This document shows, one piece after another, positions 7,594 through 14,878 of a DNA stretch of 64,000 bases; within the stretch, counting starts at the first letter, position 1, and each line of letters opens with the position of its first letter. The DNA is from Treponema sp. (GTDB lineage: Bacteria; Spirochaetota; Spirochaetia; Treponematales; Treponemataceae): positions 62,001 to 126,000 of the forward strand of contig JAEESZ010000002.1 in the NCBI GenBank assembly GCA_016286535.1, in the 5' to 3' direction. A program made the translations under genes and the position numbers. Below the pieces are notes generated by a model. It saw only the letters and a list, made by a program, of their open reading frames with translations, ran no database searches and had not been told where the DNA came from.

Positions 7594-8913
7594 ATGAAAA
7601 CACTTCCTGCAGATAAAAGTGCAGTTAAAAAAATACATATAACGGCCTCGTGTTTTATGGGCCTTTCTCATATTCTTTATCTGCATGACTTTGTAAAAGG
7701 TATTTTCTTTGCCTTATGCGAAGTTATTTTCCTTGCTTTTTCGCCTGCAATTGTAAAAAAAATAATTAATATGGTAACTTTAGGTTCACCACATCCGGAG
7801 CTTCCAATCAAACAGCGTGATAATTCAATTTTTATGCTGATTGATGGTATTCTTATTCTTGCTCTGCTTGTTATCTTTATTATTGTTTATGTACTTTCCG
7901 TAAAAAGTGCAAAAAAAGAGTATCTTGATTATTGCCGTAAAGGCACTTTTGGTACTCAAAAAGAACATTTGAATACAGCACTTGGTAAATCATTTCCAAT
8001 TTTTGGACTAGCACCAGGTTTTATTATAGTAATCATATTTGTTGTAGTTCCCCTTATTTTTTCTGTTTGTGTAGCATTTACAAATTACTCAGATCCAAGC
8101 CATATTCCTCCTAACAACACTGTAGACTGGGTAGGTTTTCAGAATTTTAAGGAACTTATGGGAGGGCAGAGAAGCTGGTCTCAGGGCTTTATAAGAGTTG
8201 CAGTGTGGACCTTAATCTGGGCTGTTTTATCTACCTTTACCTGTTATTTCGGTGGCCTTATTGTAGCCGTACAGCTTAGAGAAATAAACGTAAAACTTGC
8301 TTCTTTTTTCCGTTTTATTTTTATTCTTCCTTATGCAGTTCCATCTGTTGTAACCATGCTGGTATGGAAAAATCTTTTAAACGGAAGTTTTGGAATTATT
8401 AACCGGACTTTAATGACCCTGGGTTTTATACAAAATCCTATTCCCTGGCTTTCTGATCCTCTTCTGGCACAGGTAGTCTGTGTTTTAATTAATCTCTGGG
8501 CTGGATTCGGTTATTTTATGCTTTTGACAATGGGAACAATGACCGCAATTCCTCAGGATATGTATGAGGCTGCAAAAATTGATGGAGCCGGAAAGCTTCA
8601 GATTTTAAATAAAATCACCCTGCCTCTGGTACTTTACCAGACAATGCCTTTAATCATTATGTCTTTTGCTCATAATGTTAATAATTTTGGTGCCATCTAC
8701 TTCCTTACAGGAGGGGCTCCTACTGTTGCAGATTCTACTACAACTCTGGCCGGCAGCACAGATATTCTTGTTACCTGGATTTATAAACTTACAATTACCC
8801 TTATGAAATACAATTATGCATCTGTAATTGCGGTAATGATTTTTATAGTTCTTGCGCCTTTTGCAATCTTCCAGTTCAGACAGACTAAAGCATACAAGGA
8901 GGGGGAAGTATGA
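7594..8913 (+). CDS. ABC transporter permease, MalF/GanP-like
   Basis: The ATG at 7594 is chosen because AAAGGAG lies six bases upstream; a TTG at 7570 has no site. The 439-residue inner-membrane protein has two or three hydrophobic segments in its first 110 residues, as in MalF and GanP. The core permease domain follows, starting near FGLAPGFIIVIIFVVVPL. The cytoplasmic EAA loop that docks on the ATPase is clear (EAAKIDGAGKLQILNKITLP, about residues 325-344). It pairs with the MalG-type protein encoded next, with which it overlaps by four bases (ATGA). No ATPase gene is in the cluster, so a shared MsmX/UgpC-type ATPase from elsewhere is expected. Confidence 0.92.
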   Translation: MKTLPADKSAVKKIHITASCFMGLSHILYLHDFVKGIFFALCEVIFLAFSPAIVKKIINMVTLGSPHPELPIKQRDNSIFMLIDGILILALLVIFIIVYVLSVKSAKKEYLDYCRKGTFGTQKEHLNTALGKSFPIFGLAPGFIIVIIFVVVPLIFSVCVAFTNYSDPSHIPPNNTVDWVGFQNFKELMGGQRSWSQGFIRVAVWTLIWAVLSTFTCYFGGLIVAVQLREINVKLASFFRFIFILPYAVPSVVTMLVWKNLLNGSFGIINRTLMTLGFIQNPIPWLSDPLLAQVVCVLINLWAGFGYFMLLTMGTMTAIPQDMYEAAKIDGAGKLQILNKITLPLVLYQTMPLIIMSFAHNVNNFGAIYFLTGGAPTVADSTTTLAGSTDILVTWIYKLTITLMKYNYASVIAVMIFIVLAPFAIFQFRQTKAYKEGEV

Positions 8914-9752
8914 AACATACAAGTCTTTCAGAAAAATTAAATGTTTATGTAATTTATATCTTATTTATAATTATATCCTTTTTTGTAATATATCCTCTGG
9001 TTTATGTAGTAAGTGCAGCCTTCAGCCCGGGAAACTCTATTGCATCTTTAAACATCATGCCTTTTGCAGATGATTTTACAATAAAACATTTTGTACATCT
9101 TTTTAAGAATACAAATTACGGCCTCTGGTTTATGAATACCTTAAAAATTGCAGCGGGTACTTCCATATTAACAATCATCACTTCTTCGTTGAGTGCTTAT
9201 GTTTTTTCCCGCTTCAGCTTTACCTTTAAGAAGTCTATGCTTATGTCTCTTTTGATTCTGCAGATTTTCCCTTCTTTTGTAGGTATGGTTGCAATTTATG
9301 TAATACTTTACCGTATAGGCGGCCTTGATACTTTATGGGGCCTGGTTCTGGTTTATACTGCCGGTAATATTCCATATAACACCTGGATGGTAAAAAACTA
9401 TATGGATACTATCAGTAAGAATCTTGATGAAGCGGCAAGAATTGACGGTGCAGGCCATTTCAGGGTATTTACAACAATTACTCTGCCGGTAGCCCGACCA
9501 ATTATTACCTTTTTAGGAATCACAAGCTTTACCGCTCCTTGGATGGATTATATCTTCCCAAAAATGGTATTGCGTTCTTTAGACAAACAGACTCTGGCCC
9601 TGGGACTTTTCAGCTTTGTCTCTGATAAAAAGAATGAGTTTACAACTTTTTCTGCCGGAGCTTTGATTGTTGCAATTCCTTTTGTAATTTTCTTTTTACT
9701 CACACAAAAAACATTAATTACTAGCTTTGGTAGTGCAGGAGTTAAGGAATGA
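8910..9752 (+). CDS. ABC transporter permease, MalG/GanQ-like
   Basis: This 280-residue partner permease has six predicted membrane segments. The first is about residues 11-33 (YVIYILFIIISFFVIYPLVY) and the last near the C-terminus (GALIVAIPFVIFFLL). The EAA motif is EAARIDGAGHFRVFTTITLP, about residues 172-191. Length is typical of MalG-type proteins. The start codon overlaps the stop of the MalF-type gene and its own stop overlaps the start of the GH35 gene, so the three are translationally coupled. The inferred substrate is galacto-oligosaccharide produced by the GH53 enzyme. Confidence 0.92.
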   Translation: MKHTSLSEKLNVYVIYILFIIISFFVIYPLVYVVSAAFSPGNSIASLNIMPFADDFTIKHFVHLFKNTNYGLWFMNTLKIAAGTSILTIITSSLSAYVFSRFSFTFKKSMLMSLLILQIFPSFVGMVAIYVILYRIGGLDTLWGLVLVYTAGNIPYNTWMVKNYMDTISKNLDEAARIDGAGHFRVFTTITLPVARPIITFLGITSFTAPWMDYIFPKMVLRSLDKQTLALGLFSFVSDKKNEFTTFSAGALIVAIPFVIFFLLTQKTLITSFGSAGVKE

Positions 9753-11914
9753 GTTATTCGTTTGACAGTACAAGCATTTTAGAAAATGAAAAAAGAATCT
9801 TTCCCGTAATGGGAGAAATTCACTATTCAAGATATCCAAAAGAACTGTGGAAGGAAAGTCTTCTTAAAATGAAGGCCGGTGGAGTTACAATTGCTTCAAC
9901 CTATGTTATCTGGATTCATCATGAAGAAATAGAAGGTCAGTATGATTTTTCTGGCCAGCGGGATTTACATGCCTTTGTAAAAGAATGCAAAGAATGTGGA
10001 ATGAAGCTCTGGCTTAGAATTGGGCCCTGGGTTCATGCAGAAGTTCGTAACGGGGGCTTTCCGGACTGGCTTTTAAAAAAAGATTTTCAGGCCCGTACAA
10101 ATGATGAAAGATATTTTGATTGTGTAGAAATCTGGTATAAAAGAATATTTGAAGAAGTAAAAGATTTTCTTTATTCAGAAGATAAAAAGGATAATCCTAT
10201 AATCGGCCTTCAGATTGAAAATGAATTTGGTCACTGCGGAGGTCTGTACGACGAAAGCGGCGAAGTTCATATGAAGCGTTTACAGGAAATGGCCATTAAT
10301 ATTGGTTTTAAGGTTCCTTTTTATACTGCTACAGGATGGGGGGGGGCAAGAACCGGCGGCATGCTTCCTGTTATGGGAGGCTACTGTGATGCTCCCTGGG
10401 ATCAGAGAACCTGTAAAATAGAAGCAAGCGGTAACTATATTTTTACCTACGAAAGAAATGACCACAACATTGGAAGTGATTTTGGACTTGGAGAAGGCAT
10501 CACTTTTGATTCAAAAGCCTTTCCTTATCTGACAGCAGAACTTGGCGGCGGTTTACAGATGACAAAACACCGCAGAACTATTGCCAGAGCAGGAGATATT
10601 GGGGCAGTCTCAATTGTAAAACTTGGCAGTGGAGTAAATCTGCTTGGTTACTATATGTATCACGGAGGAACTAATCCGCAGGGAAAACTTACCAGCCTTG
10701 AAGAATCTAAGGCAAGCGGTTCTCTAAACGATTTACCAATTTCTTCTTATGATTTTAACGCCCCTGTAAAAGAATATGGTCAGATTTACGAAACCTTTAA
10801 TGAATTAAAACTGATTTTTTATTTTGTAAGGGATTTTGGAAGTGAGCTTTGCAGTCTGCCGGCCCTGATTCCGGAGAACAATCCTCTTAAACCTGATAAT
10901 CTAAAAGATTTACGTTATTCTTACAGAAGCGATGGAAAAAAGGGCTATGTATTCTTTAATAATTACGTCCGTCTTTACCAGACCTGCGACCATAAAAATG
11001 TAGAAGTAAAAATGCCAGACGGTAAAGAGTCCTTAATTAAATTAAATGTTCTTTCAAAGGATTATTTCTTTATTCCATTTAATCTTGATTTTAACGGAAC
11101 AAAAGTAATTAAAACAAACTGCAGTCCTTTATGTAAGCTGGACGACGGTAGCCTTGTCTTTTATTCTAATTTTTCAAATAAAGAGCCATATTTTGAATTA
11201 GATAAAGAGCAAAAAGACTGTAACTTCCTCCTTCTTTCAAAAGAAACTGCCCTTAATTGCTGGAAGTCTCTGGATTCCCACCTGATACTTTGTGACAGTC
11301 TTATAATTCAGGATAAAGATAAAAGCTCAGCCTTTTTGTATTCAAGAAAAGCTTCCTCTTTTGCAATTTATCCACCTGTAAAGAAAGAAATAGAAGGCTT
11401 TAAATACTGCGAAGAAAAAAATATGAATCAGAGCAAAAACTTTAAGCCTTATAATTTTTCTTTTTATCAATCACTGATAGAGCCACCTTCTGTAGACAGA
11501 TCTTTACTTAAGCAGGAATTAATTGAAGAATCTGACAGGAAAAAAGTTTACAGACTTGATTTATCCCTCATATTTGAGGACTTTAAAAAGAAAAAGGAAG
11601 AGAAAAAGGTATCAGATCTATTTGTAAAACTTTTCTACCTTGGAGAATCTGCCTCTTTGTATACAAAAAAAGAAGGAAAAAGGATTTTGCTTGCAGATAA
11701 TTTATTCAGCAGCCCGGATATTTGCTGGGAAATTGGTCTTAAACGCTTTATAAACGAAGCTCTTGATTTTTCATCGCTGGAACTTGAGATTAATAATCTT
11801 AATGAAAAAGACCAGATTTACCTTGAAGAAAAGCCTGATTTTACAGATGGAAATCTTTGTAATCTTAAGCAGATTACTTTTGAATACGAAATCTGCCAGG
11901 AAATTAAATGGTAA
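9749..11914 (+). CDS. GH35 beta-galactosidase, cytoplasmic
   Basis: The 721-residue enzyme should release galactose from the non-reducing ends of imported galacto-oligosaccharides. The GH35 barrel occupies about residues 1-340: GEIHYSRYPKELW, RIGPWVHAEVRNGGFPDWL, then the acid/base Glu159 in QIENEFG and the nucleophile Glu264 in LTAELGGG. The rest is beta-rich. There is no signal peptide, so it acts in the cytoplasm, downstream of the transporter; its ATG overlaps the malG-type stop. Comparable Firmicute galactan loci use GH42 for this step, so GH35 here is a difference. A run of nine G at 10338-10346 lies within the catalytic domain. The last 300 residues are diverged and Lys-rich. Confidence 0.92.
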   Translation: MSYSFDSTSILENEKRIFPVMGEIHYSRYPKELWKESLLKMKAGGVTIASTYVIWIHHEEIEGQYDFSGQRDLHAFVKECKECGMKLWLRIGPWVHAEVRNGGFPDWLLKKDFQARTNDERYFDCVEIWYKRIFEEVKDFLYSEDKKDNPIIGLQIENEFGHCGGLYDESGEVHMKRLQEMAINIGFKVPFYTATGWGGARTGGMLPVMGGYCDAPWDQRTCKIEASGNYIFTYERNDHNIGSDFGLGEGITFDSKAFPYLTAELGGGLQMTKHRRTIARAGDIGAVSIVKLGSGVNLLGYYMYHGGTNPQGKLTSLEESKASGSLNDLPISSYDFNAPVKEYGQIYETFNELKLIFYFVRDFGSELCSLPALIPENNPLKPDNLKDLRYSYRSDGKKGYVFFNNYVRLYQTCDHKNVEVKMPDGKESLIKLNVLSKDYFFIPFNLDFNGTKVIKTNCSPLCKLDDGSLVFYSNFSNKEPYFELDKEQKDCNFLLLSKETALNCWKSLDSHLILCDSLIIQDKDKSSAFLYSRKASSFAIYPPVKKEIEGFKYCEEKNMNQSKNFKPYNFSFYQSLIEPPSVDRSLLKQELIEESDRKKVYRLDLSLIFEDFKKKKEEKKVSDLFVKLFYLGESASLYTKKEGKRILLADNLFSSPDICWEIGLKRFINEALDFSSLELEINNLNEKDQIYLEEKPDFTDGNLCNLKQITFEYEICQEIKW
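10338..10346 (+). repeat. Nine-G homopolymer in the GH35 coding sequence
   Basis: Nine consecutive G residues encode part of TGWGGARTG in the catalytic domain. Loss or gain of one G would shift the frame and destroy the enzyme. It is the longest G run I noticed in this AT-rich window. Confidence 0.85.
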
Positions 11915-11923
11915 ATAAAATAG

Positions 11924-11952
11924 TTGTTAAAAAGTGATTTTCTGTCTATAAT
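11924..11952 (+). promoter_or_regulatory. Sigma-70-type promoter of the 11994 gene
   Basis: TTGTTA at 11924-11929 and TATAAT at 11947-11952 are separated by 17 bases. A ribosome site (CCAGGAG) follows before the ATG at 11994. This marks the start of a new transcript after the galactan locus. Confidence 0.7.
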
Positions 11953-11993
11953 GAATATATTAGGGAAGTGGGAGATAAACCAGGAGATTTATT

Positions 11994-12431
11994 ATGAAAA
12001 AATTAATGCTTATTTTGTCTTTGTTAACAATTTTTAATCTTTCTCTTTTTGCTGCAAATAATAATGCAAATGCAGAAAAGGATGAATCAAAATGGACTAC
12101 TTTATCTTACACTAATATCCCGATTCTTAAGGTTCTGGAAGGTAAAAACGGTTATGTTATTATCTATCAGAAAAATAAGGTTGGAACTGGTACAGTTGTA
12201 ATTCCTAAAGACTGGGCTAAGGGCTCTCAGGAAAATCCCAGAAAACTTACTTTTAGAAAGGTAAGAAGATCTATGGACTGTTATATGACTATTCAGAAAA
12301 AAGACGGTGAGTTCAAAAAGGTAGTTTTAAACTTACCTATGAATAAACAGAACACAATCTGGGGCGTTGTAAAAGGCAAAGGCGAACTTGATGGCTGCGA
12401 TAAAGACGTTCTGGAAGAAATTGAACTTTAG
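11994..12431 (+). CDS. Small secreted hypothetical protein
   Basis: I do not recognise this family. The 145-residue product has a clear signal peptide (KLMLILSLLTIFNLSLFAA, cleavage likely after the Ala pair near residue 21) and no lipobox Cys, so it should be periplasmic or exported. The mature part is basic and beta-rich (YVIIYQKN, GTGTVVIPKDW, KLTFRKVRR) with two Cys, in DCYMT and DGCDK. It has its own good promoter and ribosome site. The nrnA gene follows after eight bases, so the two are probably co-transcribed. It may be specific to the spirochaetes. Confidence 0.7.
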   Translation: MKKLMLILSLLTIFNLSLFAANNNANAEKDESKWTTLSYTNIPILKVLEGKNGYVIIYQKNKVGTGTVVIPKDWAKGSQENPRKLTFRKVRRSMDCYMTIQKKDGEFKKVVLNLPMNKQNTIWGVVKGKGELDGCDKDVLEEIEL

Positions 12432-12439
12432 AAAATATT

Positions 12440-13426
12440 ATGTGCTTATTAAGTGATGCTCAGGTTTTAGATTTTAAAGATTTTATTGAAAATCATTCAT
12501 TTTTTCTGATTGCAGGTCATAAGGAACCGGATGGTGACTGTATGGCCTCGTGTCTTGGAGTAGAAGGTATTCTTAAACATTTCAAAAAAGAATACCTTCT
12601 TCTTTCTTCAGGTCCTTTTAAAAGATCTGAAGTAAAAGCTTTTGAAGAATTTTTTACAGATAAAATCCCTTTTTTAGATGATACTGACAGAAAGAAAACA
12701 GGTCTTATTATTGTTGACTGTTCAGAAGTTGTAAGACTTGGAGAACTGGATGGTGATTTAAAAGGCCTGGATACTTATATTATTGATCATCATAAAACCG
12801 GGGAATTACCGGAAAATGCAAAAGGATATATTAATCCTAAAGCTCCTGCCTGTGCATATCTTATTCAGTTATTTTATGAAAAATTAATTGGACCTTTACC
12901 GGAAAATCTTGCAAAAACTATCTTTTTTGGACTTTCTACCGATACCGGCTTTTTCCGCTTTTTAGGTAGTGACAGTTCAGATGTATTTAATGCAGCAGCC
13001 CGCCTTGTAGAATACGGTGCAGATCCAAGAAACATTTATAATCAGATAAATTCAGGAAAACCTTATTCAACCAGAAAATTACTGGGCCTTCTTTTAGAAA
13101 AGGCAGAAAGATATCTGGACGGAAGGCTTGTTATTACCTATGAAAGTTTAGAAGACACTAAAAAATACGGGCTTGAAGGCCGCGACAGTGATGCCCTTTA
13201 TTCACTCCTGCTTTCCAGCCAGAATGTAGAAGCTGTTGTCTTTTTAAGACAGGATACAAGCGCTACCTGTACCGGAGGCTTCCGCTCTCAGGATAAAATT
13301 GATGTTTCCTCTGTAGCTGCAAAATTTGGTGGCGGCGGTCATAAAAATGCTGCCGGCATGAGCTGTAACGGTAAGGTTGAAACTCTTATTCCTCAGATTG
13401 TAAAAGAATTTTCAAAGATAATGTAA
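12440..13426 (+). CDS. nrnA: DHH-family phosphoesterase, NrnA-like oligoribonuclease/pAp phosphatase
   Basis: This 328-residue DHH/DHHA1 protein probably degrades short oligoribonucleotides (nano-RNA) and 3'-phosphoadenosine 5'-phosphate in the cytoplasm. The metal-binding motif I is GHKEPDGD (His27, Asp31, Asp33). Motif II is IIVDCSE, and the DHH motif is at residues 116-118. The C-terminal DHHA1 domain carries the substrate-binding GGGGHKNAAG. Length is the family norm. The ATG at 12440 has only a weak ribosome site, so translation may depend on coupling to the gene upstream. A cyclic-di-nucleotide-linear-product phosphodiesterase role is possible, as in other DHH/DHHA1 proteins. Confidence 0.88.
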   Translation: MCLLSDAQVLDFKDFIENHSFFLIAGHKEPDGDCMASCLGVEGILKHFKKEYLLLSSGPFKRSEVKAFEEFFTDKIPFLDDTDRKKTGLIIVDCSEVVRLGELDGDLKGLDTYIIDHHKTGELPENAKGYINPKAPACAYLIQLFYEKLIGPLPENLAKTIFFGLSTDTGFFRFLGSDSSDVFNAAARLVEYGADPRNIYNQINSGKPYSTRKLLGLLLEKAERYLDGRLVITYESLEDTKKYGLEGRDSDALYSLLLSSQNVEAVVFLRQDTSATCTGGFRSQDKIDVSSVAAKFGGGGHKNAAGMSCNGKVETLIPQIVKEFSKIM

Positions 13427-13438
13427 GTTGCCGCCTGG

Positions 13439-13480
13439 TAAGTTATCTTAAAGCGGCAGAGTAATAAGTTATCTTAAAGC
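13439..13480. repeat. 16-base direct repeat at the nrnA/nrdG junction
   Basis: TAAGTTATCTTAAAGC occurs at 13439-13454 and again at 13465-13480. The second copy contains the stop and last codons of nrdG (reverse strand), so the end of the gene has been duplicated into the spacer. TGCCGC/GCGGCA arms also flank the first copy and could form a hairpin. Confidence 0.75.
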
Positions 13481-14215
13481 AGTCCCTGGAATCAGGCTTT
13501 TTGCATAAGCAAGCAGTTCATTAATTTCTTTGTCGGTATATGGACTTATTGAATTATAGGACGGGTCAAGGCAGTTTTCGTTCTTAAACTGGGCAAACTG
13601 CCAGCTTGCATCGGCTGGTAAAATTTCTGCCATTTTCTTTATATCTTCTTTTGTAACTAAACCCGGCACAAGTACTGTCCTGAATTCTCTCTGATCTTGC
13701 GGATATTCAGAAACAATCTGAGCACATTTACTTACCATTTTTACAAAGAAGTCACTGTTACCCCATACATTTGAAACTTTATTGCAGATAGTATCTGCAT
13801 ATCTTTCAGGAGAAGTTTTAATATCCATGGCAATAAAATCAGGTTTTAATTCTTCATTGTTTACAAAGTAAGAAAGCTCGTCAGGAAGAGTACTGTTTGT
13901 ATCAAGTTTAATTTTATAACCTAATTCCCTTGCTTTTTTTATGATAATAGGAGTGTAGGGGTTAATTAAAGGCTCTCCGCCGCTTATAACAAGGCCTTTC
14001 AATATGCCCTGTCTTTTTTCCAGATGATTAAACAGTTCTTCTATAGTGTTTAATTCTTCATCTCTGGAAGGAAGTACAAGTCCAATATTATAGCAGTAGG
14101 GACAGCGAAGATTACAACCTTTTAGAAAAAAAGAACCTGCTACAATTCCCGGATAGTCTACACAGGTAGTTTTTACCAGAATTCCAGCAGGTTTATTAAG
14201 TGGTAAGTCAGTCAT
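13469..14215 (-). CDS. nrdG: Anaerobic ribonucleotide reductase activating enzyme (radical SAM)
   Basis: This 248-residue radical-SAM activase uses S-adenosylmethionine and a [4Fe-4S] cluster to place the glycyl radical on the class III ribonucleotide reductase. The cluster motif is CNLRCPYC (Cys34, Cys38, Cys41). Further family features are the ISGGEPL segment and the KLDTNS segment. It is longer than the 150-160 residues of the E. coli-type NrdG and resembles the activases that accompany other NrdD types. Its ATG begins one base after the stop of the glycyl-radical/glutaredoxin gene, so the two are translationally coupled. That is consistent with this activase acting on the separate glycyl-radical subunit. 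Confidence 0.9.
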   Translation of the reverse strand: MTDLPLNKPAGILVKTTCVDYPGIVAGSFFLKGCNLRCPYCYNIGLVLPSRDEELNTIEELFNHLEKRQGILKGLVISGGEPLINPYTPIIIKKARELGYKIKLDTNSTLPDELSYFVNNEELKPDFIAMDIKTSPERYADTICNKVSNVWGNSDFFVKMVSKCAQIVSEYPQDQREFRTVLVPGLVTKEDIKKMAEILPADASWQFAQFKNENCLDPSYNSISPYTDKEINELLAYAKSLIPGTALR

Positions 14216-14216
14216 T

Positions 14217-14744
14217 TTATGCTTTTACTGCAACTTTATTAAAAACAACTTCCAGTTCTTCTACATTGTGGCAGCGTGCAGTTTCTACACCCTGAGCGTT
14301 ATAGAAAATAACTGTTGGTGTTGCAAATACACCTTTTTTTGCAGCTTCAGCAAGACCTGCATCTGTATCAACATCTACAGAACGTCCTGCCATGTCTAAC
14401 TCTTCCATAAAGCCTTTTACAGGAGGGCAGTTTGGACAAGTTTTGCGTGTATACATTTCGTATGTTACGCTTTCTGTATTTAATACAGGATTTTCAATTT
14501 TCTTTGCAGAATCACAGAAGGCACATTCTGTATCTGCTTTTGTAATATCATATTCTTTGCTGGCTTCAAGGGTAAACATTTTGCGCTGATCAAATTCATC
14601 ACGTTTACCTTTATTCCAGTGCTTAACAGCTCTGTAATAGCCTACAATACGAGCATAAACTTCTGTTTCTGTTCCGTGAACATTCTGCAAAGCTTCTTTT
14701 GTTTCTGCAATTTCCTGTTCGATTTGTGCTAATGTTCTTTCCAT
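14217..14744 (-). CDS. Split-off NrdD glycyl-radical domain fused to a glutaredoxin-like domain
   Basis: This 175-residue protein looks like the missing C-terminus of NrdD joined to its reductant. Residues 1-20 form a helix with hydrophobic residues at L5, I8, I12 and L19. Residues 25-57 carry the NrdD C-terminal signature TEVYARIVGYYRAVKHWNKG, with Gly35 the predicted radical site. A CxxC pair follows at Cys74/Cys77. Residues about 92-175 form a glutaredoxin/NrdH-like fold with active site CPNC (Cys103, Cys106) and the cis-Pro loop ATPT (Pro143). It has its own promoter with an NrdR box. Functional assignment as radical-bearing subunit plus electron donor is inferred from motifs and neighbours. 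Confidence 0.85.
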   Translation of the reverse strand: MERTLAQIEQEIAETKEALQNVHGTETEVYARIVGYYRAVKHWNKGKRDEFDQRKMFTLEASKEYDITKADTECAFCDSAKKIENPVLNTESVTYEMYTRKTCPNCPPVKGFMEELDMAGRSVDVDTDAGLAEAAKKGVFATPTVIFYNAQGVETARCHNVEELEVVFNKVAVKA

Positions 14745-14811
14745 TTTTTTTTAATCCCCCTTTTAATTTACACATTTTTGTATTAATTACAATTTTGTGT
14801 TATTTCCACCT

Positions 14812-14846
14812 ACACTAAATATAGTGTACATTTTATATTATGTCAA
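14812..14846 (-). promoter_or_regulatory. NrdR box and promoter for the glycyl-radical/glutaredoxin-nrdG operon
   Basis: On the reverse strand, TTGACA (14841-14846), 17 bases, then TATATT (14818-14823) form a near-consensus promoter. The 16-base palindrome ACACTAAATATAGTGT (14812-14827) is a very good NrdR box and overlaps the -10 element. NrdR bound here would block initiation. A half site (ACACTA) lies further upstream at 14855-14860. Confidence 0.85.
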
Positions 14847-14878
14847 TGTTTATAACACTAAAATTCTCGGAATTGTGC

